Source of the DNA: Liquidambar formosana
Lineage: Eukaryota > Streptophyta > Magnoliopsida > Saxifragales > Altingiaceae
Direction: 5' to 3'
Assembly: GCA_039720395.1 (NCBI GenBank)
Contig: CM077820.1
Span: 12,299,848-12,363,847 of the forward strand
DNA length: 64,000 nucleotides
Shown: positions 11,841 through 23,189 of the stretch, piece by piece
How the letters are laid out: every line of letters starts with the position of its first letter
Position numbering within the stretch: the stretch's first letter is position 1
Notes under the pieces: generated by a model
The model's database searches: none
What the model was told of the DNA's origin: nothing
The model's input: only the letters and a program-made list of their open reading frames with translations
Made by a program: the position numbers and the translations under genes

Positions 11841-12955
11841 CTGACCACAAAAAACAACAAAATTAGTAACTCTAAACATTTGAAGCTCACAAGATTTGTA
11901 AATGCATATGCTTACATGACAGAGAGTATCTTATTTTCCATAAGAGTGAGAATATGAAATCTTGTAATATAATATAGAAACTTTTGCTGGTACAAGCTTC
12001 CTATTCTCTTCCAGTCTTCCTATATTTCACTTGTTACTTGATCTCGATCTCATAGATTGCCCATTGAATCACTAGTCATATAACTGCTATCCAGTGTCCT
12101 TCCTTAGTATTCCTAGCCCTTTTCTATTGCTAGTAAACAAAAAAAGGTTTATATAATTTTCAGCTTTGAGTAAGAATACATGCAGGACTGCATTGCACCA
12201 AATATGAGACATTCTCTTTAACCGAACATTTTGGTCATCATTTGCACAAATGCCTTCCTAGATAGTTGTCTTGAGAAAATTGATCTAAGGGTACTTTATC
12301 GATCTAATATCAGAAATAAAACTCTGCTTCTTTACTTAGTTGTATTCCATTCAGCTGTAAGTAAATTGATTATTGTGTCTCGTTTAACTTTAAACTTATC
12401 AAGACAAATTATTTCTTACAAGGACAATTGCATTCCTGTTGACCAACCATTCCATGTCCTTGCAACTATTAACATATCAAGAGTATTCCCTAATGAACTA
12501 CATTTGAACTTGTAAGATTATTTCACCCCATAGAATTCTTTAGTGAACTATATTTGACCTTGTAAGATTATAGGGGATTTGAAATTGCAAAAGTTGTTTA
12601 ACAGTTCAAAAATTTTAATATTTTTGATATGGAGATTTCTAGGAGATGCTGATTGGGAACAGTTTGAACAATTTGAAATCAAGACCATTCGTGAACAACA
12701 CGTGCAGTGCACACACAACACTCATTAAGACCATTTGTGAGCAACACATGCCTTGATCAGCATCACGTATGCGTGACTTGAACATATTCTCACATACATG
12801 TATACAAATATGTATAAAACGTATCAATTTAACAAACAGAAAATTTCCCCTCCTATCCGTCGGGCTAGGATCCCCTATAGTCACGAATTGCATTGGGTCC
12901 TCATCTAATCAATCACCCACCATACATTCTAGATGGCTTCGAGAGTAATTTGATA

Positions 12956-13498
12956 TCAATTAGTTAAAAGAATTTCTGAAGCATCAATACTAATGCGTTC
13001 CTTTTCTTGAAATATGTATTGTACTGTGCTATTGAGGTCATCCTTCCACACCTTTTCCTTATGTTCTATTTCAACTTTTTCTAGCTTTGGTGTGCTTATG
13101 AAACAGGAAGAGAATGCCTGCATTTTGGGACAGTCCACCAACTGCAATGTTTCCAAGGATGGCAATGCCAAATTTTCATTTCCTGAATAGAAAACCTTGA
13201 GGTTGGGTAGATCACGTAGCTTCACTCTTTGCAGCTGAAAGAGTGATATGGAAGCATGTCCTTCCCCATCAATTTCAAATATCTTTTCCACTGAATTACA
13301 TTTTACAATAGAAACTTCCTGTAGATTCTTTAAACCTTGTAGCCAATTGGATGGAAAAACATTCAATAGCTTGTGGCAACTTCCCACTTCCAGATCTCTT
13401 AGCTCATAAAAGGATGCAACTGGAAGTTGTGGGTGCCATATATCTTTCAAGTTTTCCAAACCACTGATTTGAAAATTGTGTAAGGTGGGAAAAGTGAC
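12956..13498 (-). pseudogene. NBS-LRR exon 3: terminal LRRs
   Basis: Begins phase 0 after a TTGCAG acceptor with VTFPTLHNFQISGLENLKDI. It holds irregular leucine-rich repeats of the CNL C-terminus (GLKNLQEVSIVKCNSVEKIF, LALPSLETLQLVDCPKMQAF) and ends with a stop after EILLTN at 12956. This exon is open throughout. Its duplicate at 3430-3902 is broken. Confidence 0.8.
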
Positions 13499-14064
13499 CT
13501 GCAACACTCATTCAATCGGAATTGTTTAGAACATGATGTAATAAAATAAAGAGGAATGAATAAGATTCAATCACGTAACCAACTGATCAAAAATTAAAAA
13601 TCAAAAATCATTTTTTCTTTTAGTATTGGTTAATTCCTAAAGAATGAATACAAAGATTTCCATTCCATTCTCAACAAATTAACTTCTTACAACCTTAAAT
13701 TGATCAGAAGTTTAGATAATTTTGCAGTTGAGAGTCATTTAAAGCTGTAAATATATATAAAATGATTTCTATAAATCAAATTGACAATGTAACCAAGCAG
13801 GAGTTCAGATTTACTTGTAGAGATAATAGATTCAATCACGTAACTAATTAAAGAGGGGAAAATATAGATTTGATGCTGAAATCTATTTCAGTGGCATTTG
13901 AAATTAATAATTGCTCTAACTGATTGATTATTTTTGTGGATTTGGGGTCTGTGGATTTTCATTTTCCCTTTAATGAGTAATAAATATGACACCATTTGAT
14001 GTTGGAATTAAAATGTTCAGATATGATGGATTAAAAACTAAAATGAGACACACAAAACGTGTAC

Positions 14065-14843
14065 CTCTTTGTGGAAGAGAGGTTGTATGGGGTCATAAAG
14101 GTTGTACTCTTGAGATGCCTCCTGCATTATCTCATCGTTTGTCCTCTGCTTTTGTACGCTTGAAAATCTGCAAGTGAAGCTCTTCATGGCCGAACATTCC
14201 CTTATCGTTAAATATTCCAAGGATGGCTAATTTAGTGTACATCTTCCTGTGTAGAAACTAATGAGTTTTGGCAGATTTTCGAGTTTGAAACGGTATAGCT
14301 GAGGAAACACAATAGTCTCTATGTGGTTTTCTTCTTCTTCTCTTTCTTTGCAATTATCGTCTCAATCATCTGGCATGACACTATTATTACTTCTTGTAGT
14401 TGCACAAGACAGGTGGCTATGTAAGGTGAGAATAGACTTTTCACACTGTGGCACTCTATAATGTATAATTGTCTCAAATTTAGGAAGCTAAGTGAGCTAT
14501 GTGGTATCCACTTGTCCCACCACACATGCTTTAACTTGGGTAGCCTCCATAACCACAATGTTGTTAACTGAGACAGAGTTTGGATTACACGTCGTTCCTT
14601 GACGGCAAGCCCTTCCACTTCAATTAACTCTTCCATTGAGTCACACTCTCCCATTGAAAGTCGTTCCAAATTCCGTAGCCTCGGTAGCAACTTGAGGCGA
14701 ACAATATTCAACACTTTGTCACGACCGTACAGTGACAGAAATTTCAGTAGAGAAAAGGACATAGTTGGAAATTGCGGGAACCACATCTCTTCGAAATTGT
14801 CGACACCATGAATGGACAATGTCTCCAAGGCAGGGAATGCATC
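14065..14843 (-). pseudogene. NBS-LRR exon 2: LRRs, frameshifted
   Basis: Starts phase 0 after CCCCAG at 14843 (DAFPALETLSIHGVDNFEEM) and continues with LRRs such as LPRLRNLERLSMGECDSMEE and LPKLKHVWWDKW. Near 14335 a purine-rich stretch (AAGAAAGAGAAG) shifts the frame; the next frame resumes with ETIVFPQL and LENLPKLISFYTGRC. A TAG follows at 14227-14229, then EYLTIRECSAMKSF. The exon ends at a GTACAC donor (14064). Confidence 0.75.
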
Positions 14844-15339
14844 CTGGGGAAATTTACCTCATTGCGTTAGTGATTTACATAAACTGATTTAAATAAATAA
14901 AATATAATGGCCGGACTTCAATTCTTCTAAGCCCTTTCTAATGATTTAATTTATTTTTCTTCAGCAATTAGTTTTTTTAAGCTAAGAACCCCACAGTTTC
15001 ATCTGATTTACTACATCCGATTTAAGGGTTCGAAAGCTTTGATTAGATTCAAATGAGTTTTCATATATTCCAATATTCCATGTTCCGTCTTGAATGAAAC
15101 AACTTTGGTAATTGCAACTGATATTGTTAAATCTAGTACTACCAATAACAAAAATGGAAATAAAAGAAAAATAAATATATTTAAAAAGAAAGGGATAAAT
15201 AAAATTAAATAGTAAAATAAAATTCCAGTGCCACCTATTTCTATACTCACCAAGTCCAATTGTAACATTGGTTTGTTTCCGGTATTAATTTTTGTTGGTA
15301 ATTTTTCTATAATAAGGGTGTCTAGAGACTAGATCTAAT

Positions 15340-15546
15340 ATGTCCAATTGTAACATTGGTATGTGGCATGAAAATCAAGATGAAATTGCTCATATTCTTA
15401 TTGATGATTTTACTAGAAGATTTTGTTTTCATGGTTTTACAAATATTGAGAAAGATATTGCTCGTATTCCTACTGATATTAATGAGAATAATTGTCTCAT
15501 TGCCCCTGTTACTACTATGGTCATTGGTGTTGCTATTGAGATTTAA
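15340..15546 (+). mobile_element. Possible LINE remnant
   Basis: A 68-codon frame reads GMWHENQDEIAHILIDDFTR and then IEKDIARI. This resembles the segment between the endonuclease and reverse transcriptase of plant LINEs (G.W....DEI...F...F). It is isolated and has no poly(A) tail. Weak support. Confidence 0.3.
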
Positions 15547-15970
15547 AACTATGAGTTCAGATGGACATGAAAATCAAGCTGAAATTGTTTAATTGTCTCA
15601 TTGATGTTGCTATTGTGTTTGTAAAATTTTGTGGTATAAGTGGATTTTTTGGCCATAAATTTTAGAAAAAGTTTCTCCTACAAAATTATTCAAAATTATA
15701 TTTAATTACTAGTGGACAACGCAACCAGCTTACATGAAAACTTTTTAAATTTTTCATAATATCTTGAGAAGTTTAAAATAAGTGAGGGTGTGCAAAGAAA
15801 GTTGAGTGGTGGCAACAGCTATCCTTTGTGTATAAATCTTCTATTAAGTTTTTGTGTAATGTTTTTAATGTGACTAGATCTCTAGTTATTAGTCAACTTG
15901 GGATAAAGAAATATTTAAATTTAAGAAAATACTTGGGTGCCCCTATTATTGAAGGTAGGGAGAAACATTA

Positions 15971-16279
15971 AGGGTTTGTTTGGTGTTCAATTCAAAATTA
16001 AATCATTCAAAAAATTTTACATAGTATTAAACGTATAAATCCATCACCTTGAATTAGAATATTTCAAAAAAGTTAGTCATCACTAGTATAGGTGATGTTG
16101 TAGAATCAATTCTTAGAAATTCATAAAATGCTACTATTTTGAATTTCAACTTTTATTCATGACAATAACCATCGATCATTTTCTTGAATTTGTTAATTCA
16201 AGGTGATGGATTGAGCTTTCAATCTCCTGTAATTTTTTTTTAATTGTTTAATTTCGAATTGGACACCCAAACAGGCCTA
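15971..16279. mobile_element. hAT-like MITE in LRR-gene intron
   Basis: Left end GGGTTTGTTTGGTGTTCAAT and inverted right end AGGCCTGTTTGGGTGTCCAA, both followed by TTC(A/G)AAATTAAA inward. Also contains internal inverted CCATCACCTTGAATT / AATTCAAGGTGATGG. The GTTTGG termini fit hAT MITEs. No clear 8-bp duplication. Confidence 0.6.
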
Positions 16280-17283
16280 GAGTCTTTGCTCAAATTCTTG
16301 GGCTAGTTGAAAATCATATGCAAAGCTGGAAAGCTAATGTTTTATGAAGAAGATAAAATGTTTTCACGAAAAGTGAATGCATTGTCCATTAGAAAACATA
16401 ATTTTGAACAACTTTGTAGACTAAAATTTTTCAAAATCTATCATTTTAGTTTTACAAAATTGCCAAAAAGTCCACTTAAATGATAGTTTTCATGTTTGGG
16501 AAAAAATTCTTCCACAAAGTTGTTCAAAAGATGTTTTCTAATGGACAATGCAGTTAGTTTTCATGAAAACATTTTATATTTTCATAAAACCTTGAGAATT
16601 TAAAGTTAGTGGGGGGTGCTTAGAAATGTCCATGGTGGCAATAACCTCCCACTTTTTCTAATCTTGTTAATGATGTTTCAGATAAAATTTAATGGGGCCT
16701 AACTTCAAATGAGATATTCTCTACGACCATTAATTAAATAGAGATATGAGATGTAGAGATAAAATTAATTCTAATAAATTAATTAGAAGGAATTTTAATT
16801 GGATTTGAAAGATATGATGTGCTCCAAAAATAAAAAGCTTCCGGTGCAGCTCTACTCAAAATCGACTTCCTTTATGACAAATCTTAGCTTGTTAATTCCA
16901 TTATTGTGTTAGCTATTCATTGACAAAATTGAGTCATTGTCTTGGAGGACCTAATTTTAAAAAGATTATATATATATATATAAGTTGGACATTAAAGCCA
17001 TAGCCACAAAAAAAAAAAAAAGTTGGACATTGGCATTGGAATCTGAATGTATACGATTGAACTTAACCCGAGTTAGTTACCAATTATTTAAAAAAAATAC
17101 ATTAACTTGAGTTATTTGCCTCAACCACACTTCAATTTACTCCGTACTTTTAAATGGCACACCAGTACTCGTTAGATTCATAAGAGAGGCATACTCCTTT
17201 AATTTGATTAGCATCGCTCTAGTATAGATTTTTAACATTTTAAATGTGATTAGGATCCTAAAATTGTAAAATAGGTAGCGTAC

Positions 17284-18354
17284 CTTTTTGTCCAAGAAAG
17301 GATCTTCTGTGTGGGAATCCACATCCCCCTTTAGAGCTAAGCACTTCATTTTGGAGCAGAAATTTATGGGGTTTGGCAACCTCTCAAGCCTCAACCGACG
17401 TAAATGAGGGAATACAATGTCATCCATTGCTGATGCTGCTTCTTTTTCATTTCCAAATATTTCTTCCATTTTCTCACAGCTTTTTACCTCTAGTTCATCG
17501 AGTTTGGAAAGATCTTTGGCTATGGAATGTGAGAAGAGATTTCTCAATCCATTACAACCATCCACACTCACAACTCTTAGATTGCTTAAGCAAACATGTT
17601 GAGCGGGGTCCTTCCACATATTTATTAGTTCAGGTAGTTTACGTAGCCTGAATTCCTGCAGTTCACAGAACAACCCAGTTGGAAGTTGGCCGCGGCATAT
17701 CTCTTTCAAATTGGCAAGATCAGAGAGAACCAATATCTCCAACATAGGAAAGGCTACAGGCGAAACCCCTTCCGTAGCGTCGAAGACATATTCCACGTCA
17801 TCGCATGCTTCGACATCAAGACGTCTCAAGTTTGGAAACCCCTCTCTGTCCAAACCATAAATCATGCTTTTTAAACCCTTCATTTCCGTCAATTCTAGAC
17901 GGTCAGCTTTCTTCAACAGCGTTAACTCCATTCTTTAAAGGAGTGCTTATGTGGACCTCGAGGCTTAAGGATTTTGAAAATCTGTTACTTGTATCCCGGC
18001 AAAAGAGAAGAGGATTATAGAATCTGGTGCCTATGGATATTCTAAATCTCGACAAGTTGTGGAAGAGTGAATCTTCGGGCAAAAGGTTGGTATCTGCTAT
18101 ATGAGTCTCTAAAACAGTTAAGCGAGACAAGTGATTTAGCTCAACAAGGCTAGCATTACTCCTTTGGTTTTGTTGTCCTTCAATCTCCCACTTGTCAAAG
18201 CTATTTGCCATGTACAATCCTTCCAATTGGGATAGGCCTCCTATGACATCAGGTTAAATTACTGCGAGTTGTTCACATCTTCTCAAATCTAATAACCTTA
18301 GATGAGTCAGCATTCCCATTTCTTTTGGCAATTCCTTGATATTAGAATTAGAAA
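17284..18354 (-). pseudogene. NBS-LRR exon 1, LRR part below the copia insertion
   Basis: Continues the leucine-rich repeats interrupted at 23190: NSNIKELPKEMGMLTHLRLL, a TAA at 18254-18256 in place of a proline codon context (VI*PDVIGGL), then GLYMANSFDKWEIEGQQNQR. A two-base deletion type frameshift near 17915 moves from GVNAVEES to LLKKADRLELTEMKGLKSM. The remaining repeats (CRGQLPTGLFCELQEFRLRK, FPHLRRLRLERLPNPINF) are open to FLDKK and the GTACGC donor. Confidence 0.8.
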
Positions 18355-18762
18355 TGTTAGGCTATGTGTGGAGCCCGTCCAACAACCACTGTCCAACATT
18401 GTTTCCCTTCAGATGCACGTACGTGCATGTGTAATGCTCGTACGAGCATGGGTAATGCACGTACGATCATGTGCGACGGACTTGTTTTGTTTAACCCGGA
18501 AATATAAGGGTTTTATCATATTCTGATGCTAAGGTTGAGAGCCGTCTTTGAGAGCACTGTGTCTGGGAGTGTTTGGGTGTGAGACCTCTTTGTATTGTTC
18601 TTCAAAACATAGTGAAATCGCTGCAACTCCGTGGACGTAGCCTGAATTGGGTGAACCACGTAAATCTGTGTGTTGTTTATTTGCCTTTGATTTATTTCCG
18701 TTTTTTTCTTCTCTATATTCGCATCTCAAGATCCGTAGGAATAGGGTAGTTTAACCCCAACA
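18355..18762 (+). repeat. Copia 5' LTR with palindrome array and TATA box
   Basis: U3 contains three 16-bp palindromic sites of form ATGCnCGTACGnnCAT at 18413-18428, 18434-18449 and 18455-18470; the first two are perfect, the third imperfect. They are separated by 5-bp spacers (GTGTA, GGGTA), giving a 21-bp period. A TATA box ATATAAG lies at 18502-18508. The 3' LTR at 22782-23189 has the same array with one substitution (22850) that breaks the first palindrome. Confidence 0.9.
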
Positions 18763-18796
18763 ACTGGTATCAAAGCTTTTGGTTTGAGTGGGAGCG

Positions 18797-21700
18797 ATGG
18801 CCGGAGAAGAAGGAAAGGCGACAGGAATCAAGAAATTCGATGGCACAGACTTTGGGTATTGGAGGATGCAAATCGAGGATTATCTCTATGGGAAGAAATT
18901 ACATCTGCCTCTGTTAGGGGCGAAGCCAGACAGCTTGAAAGAAGAGGAATGGAATCTTCTTGATAGACAGGTACTAGGAGTTATTCGATTAACTCTGTTA
19001 AGGTCAGTTGCGCACAACGTTGTGAAGGAGAAGACCACCAAGGGTCTGATGGCGGCTCTGTCTAGTATGTATGAGAAACCATCGGCTAACAACAAGGTGC
19101 ATCTGATGAAAAAATTGTTTAATTTGAAAATGGCGGAAGGTACCCCTGTTGCGCAGCATCTGAATGAGTTCAATACAATTGTTAATCAATTGTCCTCTGT
19201 CGAGATTGATTTTGATGATGAAATCCGTGCTTTGATTGTTTTGGCTTCTTTGCCAAACAGTTGGGAAGCCATGAGAATGGCGGTGAGTAATTCTGCAGGG
19301 AAGAATAAACTCAAATATGAAGATATTCGAGATTTGATTTTAAGCGAGGAGGTTCGCAGGAGAGATGCAGGTGAAACCTCAGGTTCTGGTTCTGCTTTAA
19401 ATCTCGAGACGAGAGGTAGAGCACAGGATAGAAATTCCAATCGGAATAGGTCAAAATCTAGAAGAGGAGGTAGAAGTAAATCCAGATCTGGACGACAACC
19501 AGAATGCTGGAATTGTGGCAAGACTGGCCACTTTAAGAAAAATTGTAGAGAACCGCAGAAGAAAAGGAATGAGAATGATGCTGCAAATGTTGTGACAGAT
19601 GAACTACAGGATGCCCTACTACTTTCTGTTGACAGTCCCATTGACTCTTGGGTCTTGGACTCAGGAGCTTCTTTCCATACTACCGCACACCGAGAAATCA
19701 TGGAGCACTATGTGACAGGTGATTTTGGGAAGGTGTATTTGGCTGATGGAGAAGCCTTGGACATTGTGGGTATGGGAGATGTTCGCATTAAATTACTGAA
19801 TGGGTCTGTGTGGTTGATACAGAAAGTGCGACATGTCCCTAAGTTGATGAGGAATTTGATTTCTGTAGGACAGCTTGATGCTGAAGGTCACACGGTGACA
19901 TTTGGTGGTGATACTTGGAAGATCACAAAGGGAGCCATGGTAGTGGCTCGTGGAACAAAAACAGGTACTTTGTACATGACCTCAAGTGTGAGAGATACTA
20001 TTGCAATGGTTGATGCAAAAGTTGATACAAACCTATGGCACCGCAGGCTTGGTCACATGAGCGAAAAAGGGATGAAAGTGATGTTGTCTAAAGGGAAACT
20101 ACCAGAGTTGAAATCCGTTGACTTTGATTTGTGTGAGAGCTGCATTCTTGGGAAACAGAGAAGGGTCAGTTTCTTGAAAGGAGGCAGAACTCCAAAGGCT
20201 GAAAAATTGGAGTTGGTACACACAGATTTGTGGGGAGCTTCTCCAGTTGCATCTCTTGGAGGTTCGCGGTATTATATCACATTTATTGATGACTCAAGCA
20301 GGAAGGTATGGGTTTATTTTCTGAAAAATAAATCTGAGGTATTTGAGACCTTTAAGAAATGGAAGGCTATGGTTGAAACTGAAACAGGTTTGAAGGTAAA
20401 ATGTTTAAGGTCTGATAATGGTGGAGAGTACATAGATGGGGGGTTTAGAGAATTTTGTGCTGCTAATGGGATTAGGACGGAAAAGACTATTCCCGGGACA
20501 CCACAGCAGAATGGCGTGGCTGAGCGCATGAACAGGACCCTCAATGAGCGTGCTAGAAGTATGAGGTTGCATGCTGGGTTGCCAGGAATTTTTTGGGCCG
20601 ATGCAGTCAGCACAGCGGCTTACTTGATAAATCGAGGACCATCAGTTCCTTTGGATTGCAGGATACCTGAAGAGGTATGGAGTGGAAAGGAGGTAAACCT
20701 TTCTTACTTGAAAGTTTTTGGCTGTTTATCTTATGTTCATATTGACTCTAATGCTCGCAGTAAACTAGATGCTAAGTCCATAAAATGTTTCTTTATTGGC
20801 TATGGTGATGAGGCTTTTGGTTATCGGTTTTGGGATAATCAAAATCGAAAAATCATCAGGAGTAGAAATGTGATTTTCAATGAACAGGTTATGTACAAGG
20901 ACAGGTCAAGTGCAGAATCTATTGTTGCAGGGCCAGAACTAAAGAAGTCTGAGTTTGTTGACTTAGATGAATTTTCTGAGAGCACAGTACAGAGTAGGAG
21001 TCAGGAAAATAATGAGAATGTAGACCCACAGGTAGAACAGTGTACACCCACAGAGGCTGTCCGAAGGTCTTCTAGGAACATTAGACCTCCACGGCGTTTG
21101 TCACCATCCCTGTTCTACATTTTGCTGACTGATAGTGGTGAGCCAGAGAGTTATGACGAAGCTTTGCAGGTTGAAAATTCTAGTAAGTGGGAGTTAGCCA
21201 TGAAGGATGAGATGGAGTCACTGATGACGAATCAAACATGGGAACTAACTGAATTACCAGAAGGGAAGAAGGCTTTACATAACAAATGGGTGTACAGGAT
21301 AAAGGAAGAGCATGATGGTAGCCAGCGCTACAAAGCTAGATTGGTTGTGAAAGGGTTTCAGCAGAAGGAGGGTGTTGATTACACAGATATTTTCTCTCCA
21401 GTTGTGAAGCTAACAACAATCAGGCTGGTACTGGGAATTGTGGCTGCAGAGAATCTTCATCTTGAGCAGTTAGATGTAAAGACAGCATTCCTTCATGGTG
21501 ATTTGGAGGAGGATATTTATATGCACCAACCACAGGGATTCGCAGTGCAAGGAAAGGAGAATCAAGTTTGCAAACTGAGAAAGAGCTTGTATGGGTTGAA
21601 ACAAGCGCCAAGACAATGGTACAAGAAGTTTGACAGCTTCATGTGTAGCACTGGGTTTACAAGGTGCCAGGCAGACCATTGTTGCTATGTTAAGAGTTTT

Positions 21701-22690
21701 GACGACTCTTATATCCTATTACTGTTGTATGTGGATGATATGCTTGTTGCGGGGTCTAATATTGAGGAGATTAATAATCTCAAGAAGCAGTTGTCAAAAC
21801 AATTTGCAGTGAAGGATTTGGGTGCTGCAAAACAAATCCTTGGTATGAGAATCATCAGAAACAGGGTCAGTGGGACACTGAAGCTTTCACAAACAGAGTA
21901 TGTGAAGAAGGTTCTTAGTCGATTTAGCATGGATAGTGCTAAACCAGTGAGCACACCTTTGGCTAGTCATTTTAGACTATCTAAGGATCAGTCACCAAAG
22001 ACAGAGCAAGAGCAGGCCTACATGAGTAGGGTTCCTTATGCCTCAGCTATTGGAAGTCTTATGTATGCTATGGTCTGCACAAGACCGGACATTGCACATG
22101 CAGTGGGAGTAGTTAGTAGGTACATGAGTAATCCAGGAAAACAGCATTGGGAGGTAGTCAAATGGATCCTAAGGTATTTGAAAGGCACTTCAGATACAAC
22201 TCTGTGCTTCACAAGAGCAGGTTTAAAATTGCAGGGTTTTGTGGATGCTGACTTAGCTGGTGATGTTGATAGCAGGAAGAGTACTACAGGAATTGTGTAT
22301 ACTCTTGGTGGTACAGCTGTGAGTTGGGCTTCTAAGTTACAGAAGATTGTTGCTCTCTCTACTACAGAAGCTGAATATGTAGCCATAACTGAAGCTGGAA
22401 AGGAGATGATTTGGTTACAGGGTCTCTTGGATGAACTGGGTAAGAAGAATGAGAGGGGTACTCTACACAGTGATAGTCAGAGTGCTATTTTTCTTGCTAA
22501 GAATCCGGCGTTCCATTCTAGGACGAAGCATATACAGTTGAGATACCACTTTATTCGTTCTCTTCTTGACAGTAGACAGTTGGTACTGGAGAAGATTCGT
22601 GGAACTGAAAATCCAGCAGATATGTTGACTAAGGGTGTCACTATTGAGAAACTGAAGCTGTGCTCAGCTTCGGTTGGTCTTCGAGCTTGA
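18797..22690 (+). CDS. Copia Gag-Pol polyprotein, intact
   Basis: 1297 codons from the ATG at 18797; the frame is open a little upstream but without ATG. Gag (about residues 1-235) starts with IKKFDGTDFGYWRMQIEDYL and ends in a CCHC zinc knuckle CWNCGKTGHFKKNC beginning at residue 237. Protease active site DSGA is at 288. The pre-integrase module has WHRRLGH at 414. The integrase catalytic triad is D477 (HTDLWG), D540 (SDNGGEY) and E576, with 35 residues between the last two. The reverse transcriptase box is YVDDML (D980, D981). A copia-type RNase H follows (FVDADLAGDVDSRKSTTG, STTEAEYVA). All key residues are present, so autonomy is plausible. Host proteins are not encoded. Confidence 0.97.
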   Translation: MAGEEGKATGIKKFDGTDFGYWRMQIEDYLYGKKLHLPLLGAKPDSLKEEEWNLLDRQVLGVIRLTLLRSVAHNVVKEKTTKGLMAALSSMYEKPSANNKVHLMKKLFNLKMAEGTPVAQHLNEFNTIVNQLSSVEIDFDDEIRALIVLASLPNSWEAMRMAVSNSAGKNKLKYEDIRDLILSEEVRRRDAGETSGSGSALNLETRGRAQDRNSNRNRSKSRRGGRSKSRSGRQPECWNCGKTGHFKKNCREPQKKRNENDAANVVTDELQDALLLSVDSPIDSWVLDSGASFHTTAHREIMEHYVTGDFGKVYLADGEALDIVGMGDVRIKLLNGSVWLIQKVRHVPKLMRNLISVGQLDAEGHTVTFGGDTWKITKGAMVVARGTKTGTLYMTSSVRDTIAMVDAKVDTNLWHRRLGHMSEKGMKVMLSKGKLPELKSVDFDLCESCILGKQRRVSFLKGGRTPKAEKLELVHTDLWGASPVASLGGSRYYITFIDDSSRKVWVYFLKNKSEVFETFKKWKAMVETETGLKVKCLRSDNGGEYIDGGFREFCAANGIRTEKTIPGTPQQNGVAERMNRTLNERARSMRLHAGLPGIFWADAVSTAAYLINRGPSVPLDCRIPEEVWSGKEVNLSYLKVFGCLSYVHIDSNARSKLDAKSIKCFFIGYGDEAFGYRFWDNQNRKIIRSRNVIFNEQVMYKDRSSAESIVAGPELKKSEFVDLDEFSESTVQSRSQENNENVDPQVEQCTPTEAVRRSSRNIRPPRRLSPSLFYILLTDSGEPESYDEALQVENSSKWELAMKDEMESLMTNQTWELTELPEGKKALHNKWVYRIKEEHDGSQRYKARLVVKGFQQKEGVDYTDIFSPVVKLTTIRLVLGIVAAENLHLEQLDVKTAFLHGDLEEDIYMHQPQGFAVQGKENQVCKLRKSLYGLKQAPRQWYKKFDSFMCSTGFTRCQADHCCYVKSFDDSYILLLLYVDDMLVAGSNIEEINNLKKQLSKQFAVKDLGAAKQILGMRIIRNRVSGTLKLSQTEYVKKVLSRFSMDSAKPVSTPLASHFRLSKDQSPKTEQEQAYMSRVPYASAIGSLMYAMVCTRPDIAHAVGVVSRYMSNPGKQHWEVVKWILRYLKGTSDTTLCFTRAGLKLQGFVDADLAGDVDSRKSTTGIVYTLGGTAVSWASKLQKIVALSTTEAEYVAITEAGKEMIWLQGLLDELGKKNERGTLHSDSQSAIFLAKNPAFHSRTKHIQLRYHFIRSLLDSRQLVLEKIRGTENPADMLTKGVTIEKLKLCSASVGLRA

Positions 22691-22781
22691 GGACAGGAGG
22701 ATGAGTTGCTGCGATAGTTACTTTGTTTAGAGGCATGTGGTGTTTGGTGTTGGTGATTGGACTAGTCTCCAAGTGGGAGAT

Positions 22782-23189
22782 TGTTAGGCTATGTGTGGAG
22801 CCCGTCCAACAACCACTGTCCAACATTGTTTCCCTTCAGATGCACGTACATGCATGTGTAATGCTCGTACGAGCATGGGTAATGCACGTACGATCATGTG
22901 CGACGGACTTGTTTTGTTTAACCCGGAAATATAAGGGTTTTATCATATTCTGATGCTAAGGTTGAGAGCCGTCTTTGAGAGCACTGTGTCTGGTAGTGTT
23001 TGGTTGTGAGACCTCTTTGTATTGTTCTTCAAAACATAGTGAAATCGCTGCAACTCCGTGGACGTAGCCTGAATTGGGTGAACCACGTAAATCTGTGTGT
23101 TGTTTATTTGCCTTTGATTTATTTCCGTTTTTTTCTTCTCTATATTCACATCTCAAGATCCGTAGGAATAGGGTAGTTTAACCCCAACA
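22782..23189 (+). repeat. Copia 3' LTR
   Basis: 408 bp, same length as the 5' LTR with four substitutions. It follows the polypurine tract directly and ends in AACCCCAACA before the AGAAA duplication. Confidence 0.95.

Larger units (their letters stand above)
10249..13520. repeat. Right copy of the direct segmental duplication
   Basis: Same-orientation homologue of 112-3923 that forms the 3' end of the resistance-gene pseudogene. It lacks the MITE found in the left copy: at 11250-11275 the site reads as one uninterrupted ATTTGATACATAATG. Landmarks shared are the acidic exon with both splice sites and the LRR exon with its TTGCAG acceptor. Identity drops at both edges. Confidence 0.85.
14844..17283 (-). 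other. Long LRR-gene intron with repeats
   Basis: 2.4 kb between exon 1 donor and exon 2 acceptor. It contains a possible LINE remnant (15340-15546), a hAT-like MITE (15971-16279) and three related ~100-150 bp segments: 15655-15830, 16365-16440 (inverted) and 16500-16640. The last two face each other and could fold back. No LRR exon was found here. Confidence 0.55.
18355..23189 (+). mobile_element. Full-length Ty1/copia retrotransposon, Tnt1/Tork-like
   Basis: 4835 bp bounded by 408-bp LTRs (18355-18762 and 22782-23189), each TG...CA. The 5-bp duplication AGAAA flanks it (18350-18354 and 23190-23194). The primer-binding site TGGTATCAAAGC begins two bases after the 5' LTR and is one mismatch from the initiator tRNA-Met site. 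A polypurine tract AAGTGGGAGA precedes the 3' LTR. I count four LTR differences (18423, 18567, 18577 and 18721 against their partners), about 1 percent, so the insertion is recent. It lies antisense in the LRR region of the resistance gene. Confidence 0.97.

Noticed and set aside
18788..18796. Start of the copia polyprotein at a GTG
   Set aside because: The ATG at 18797 is in frame, closer to family N-termini, and needs no unusual initiation.
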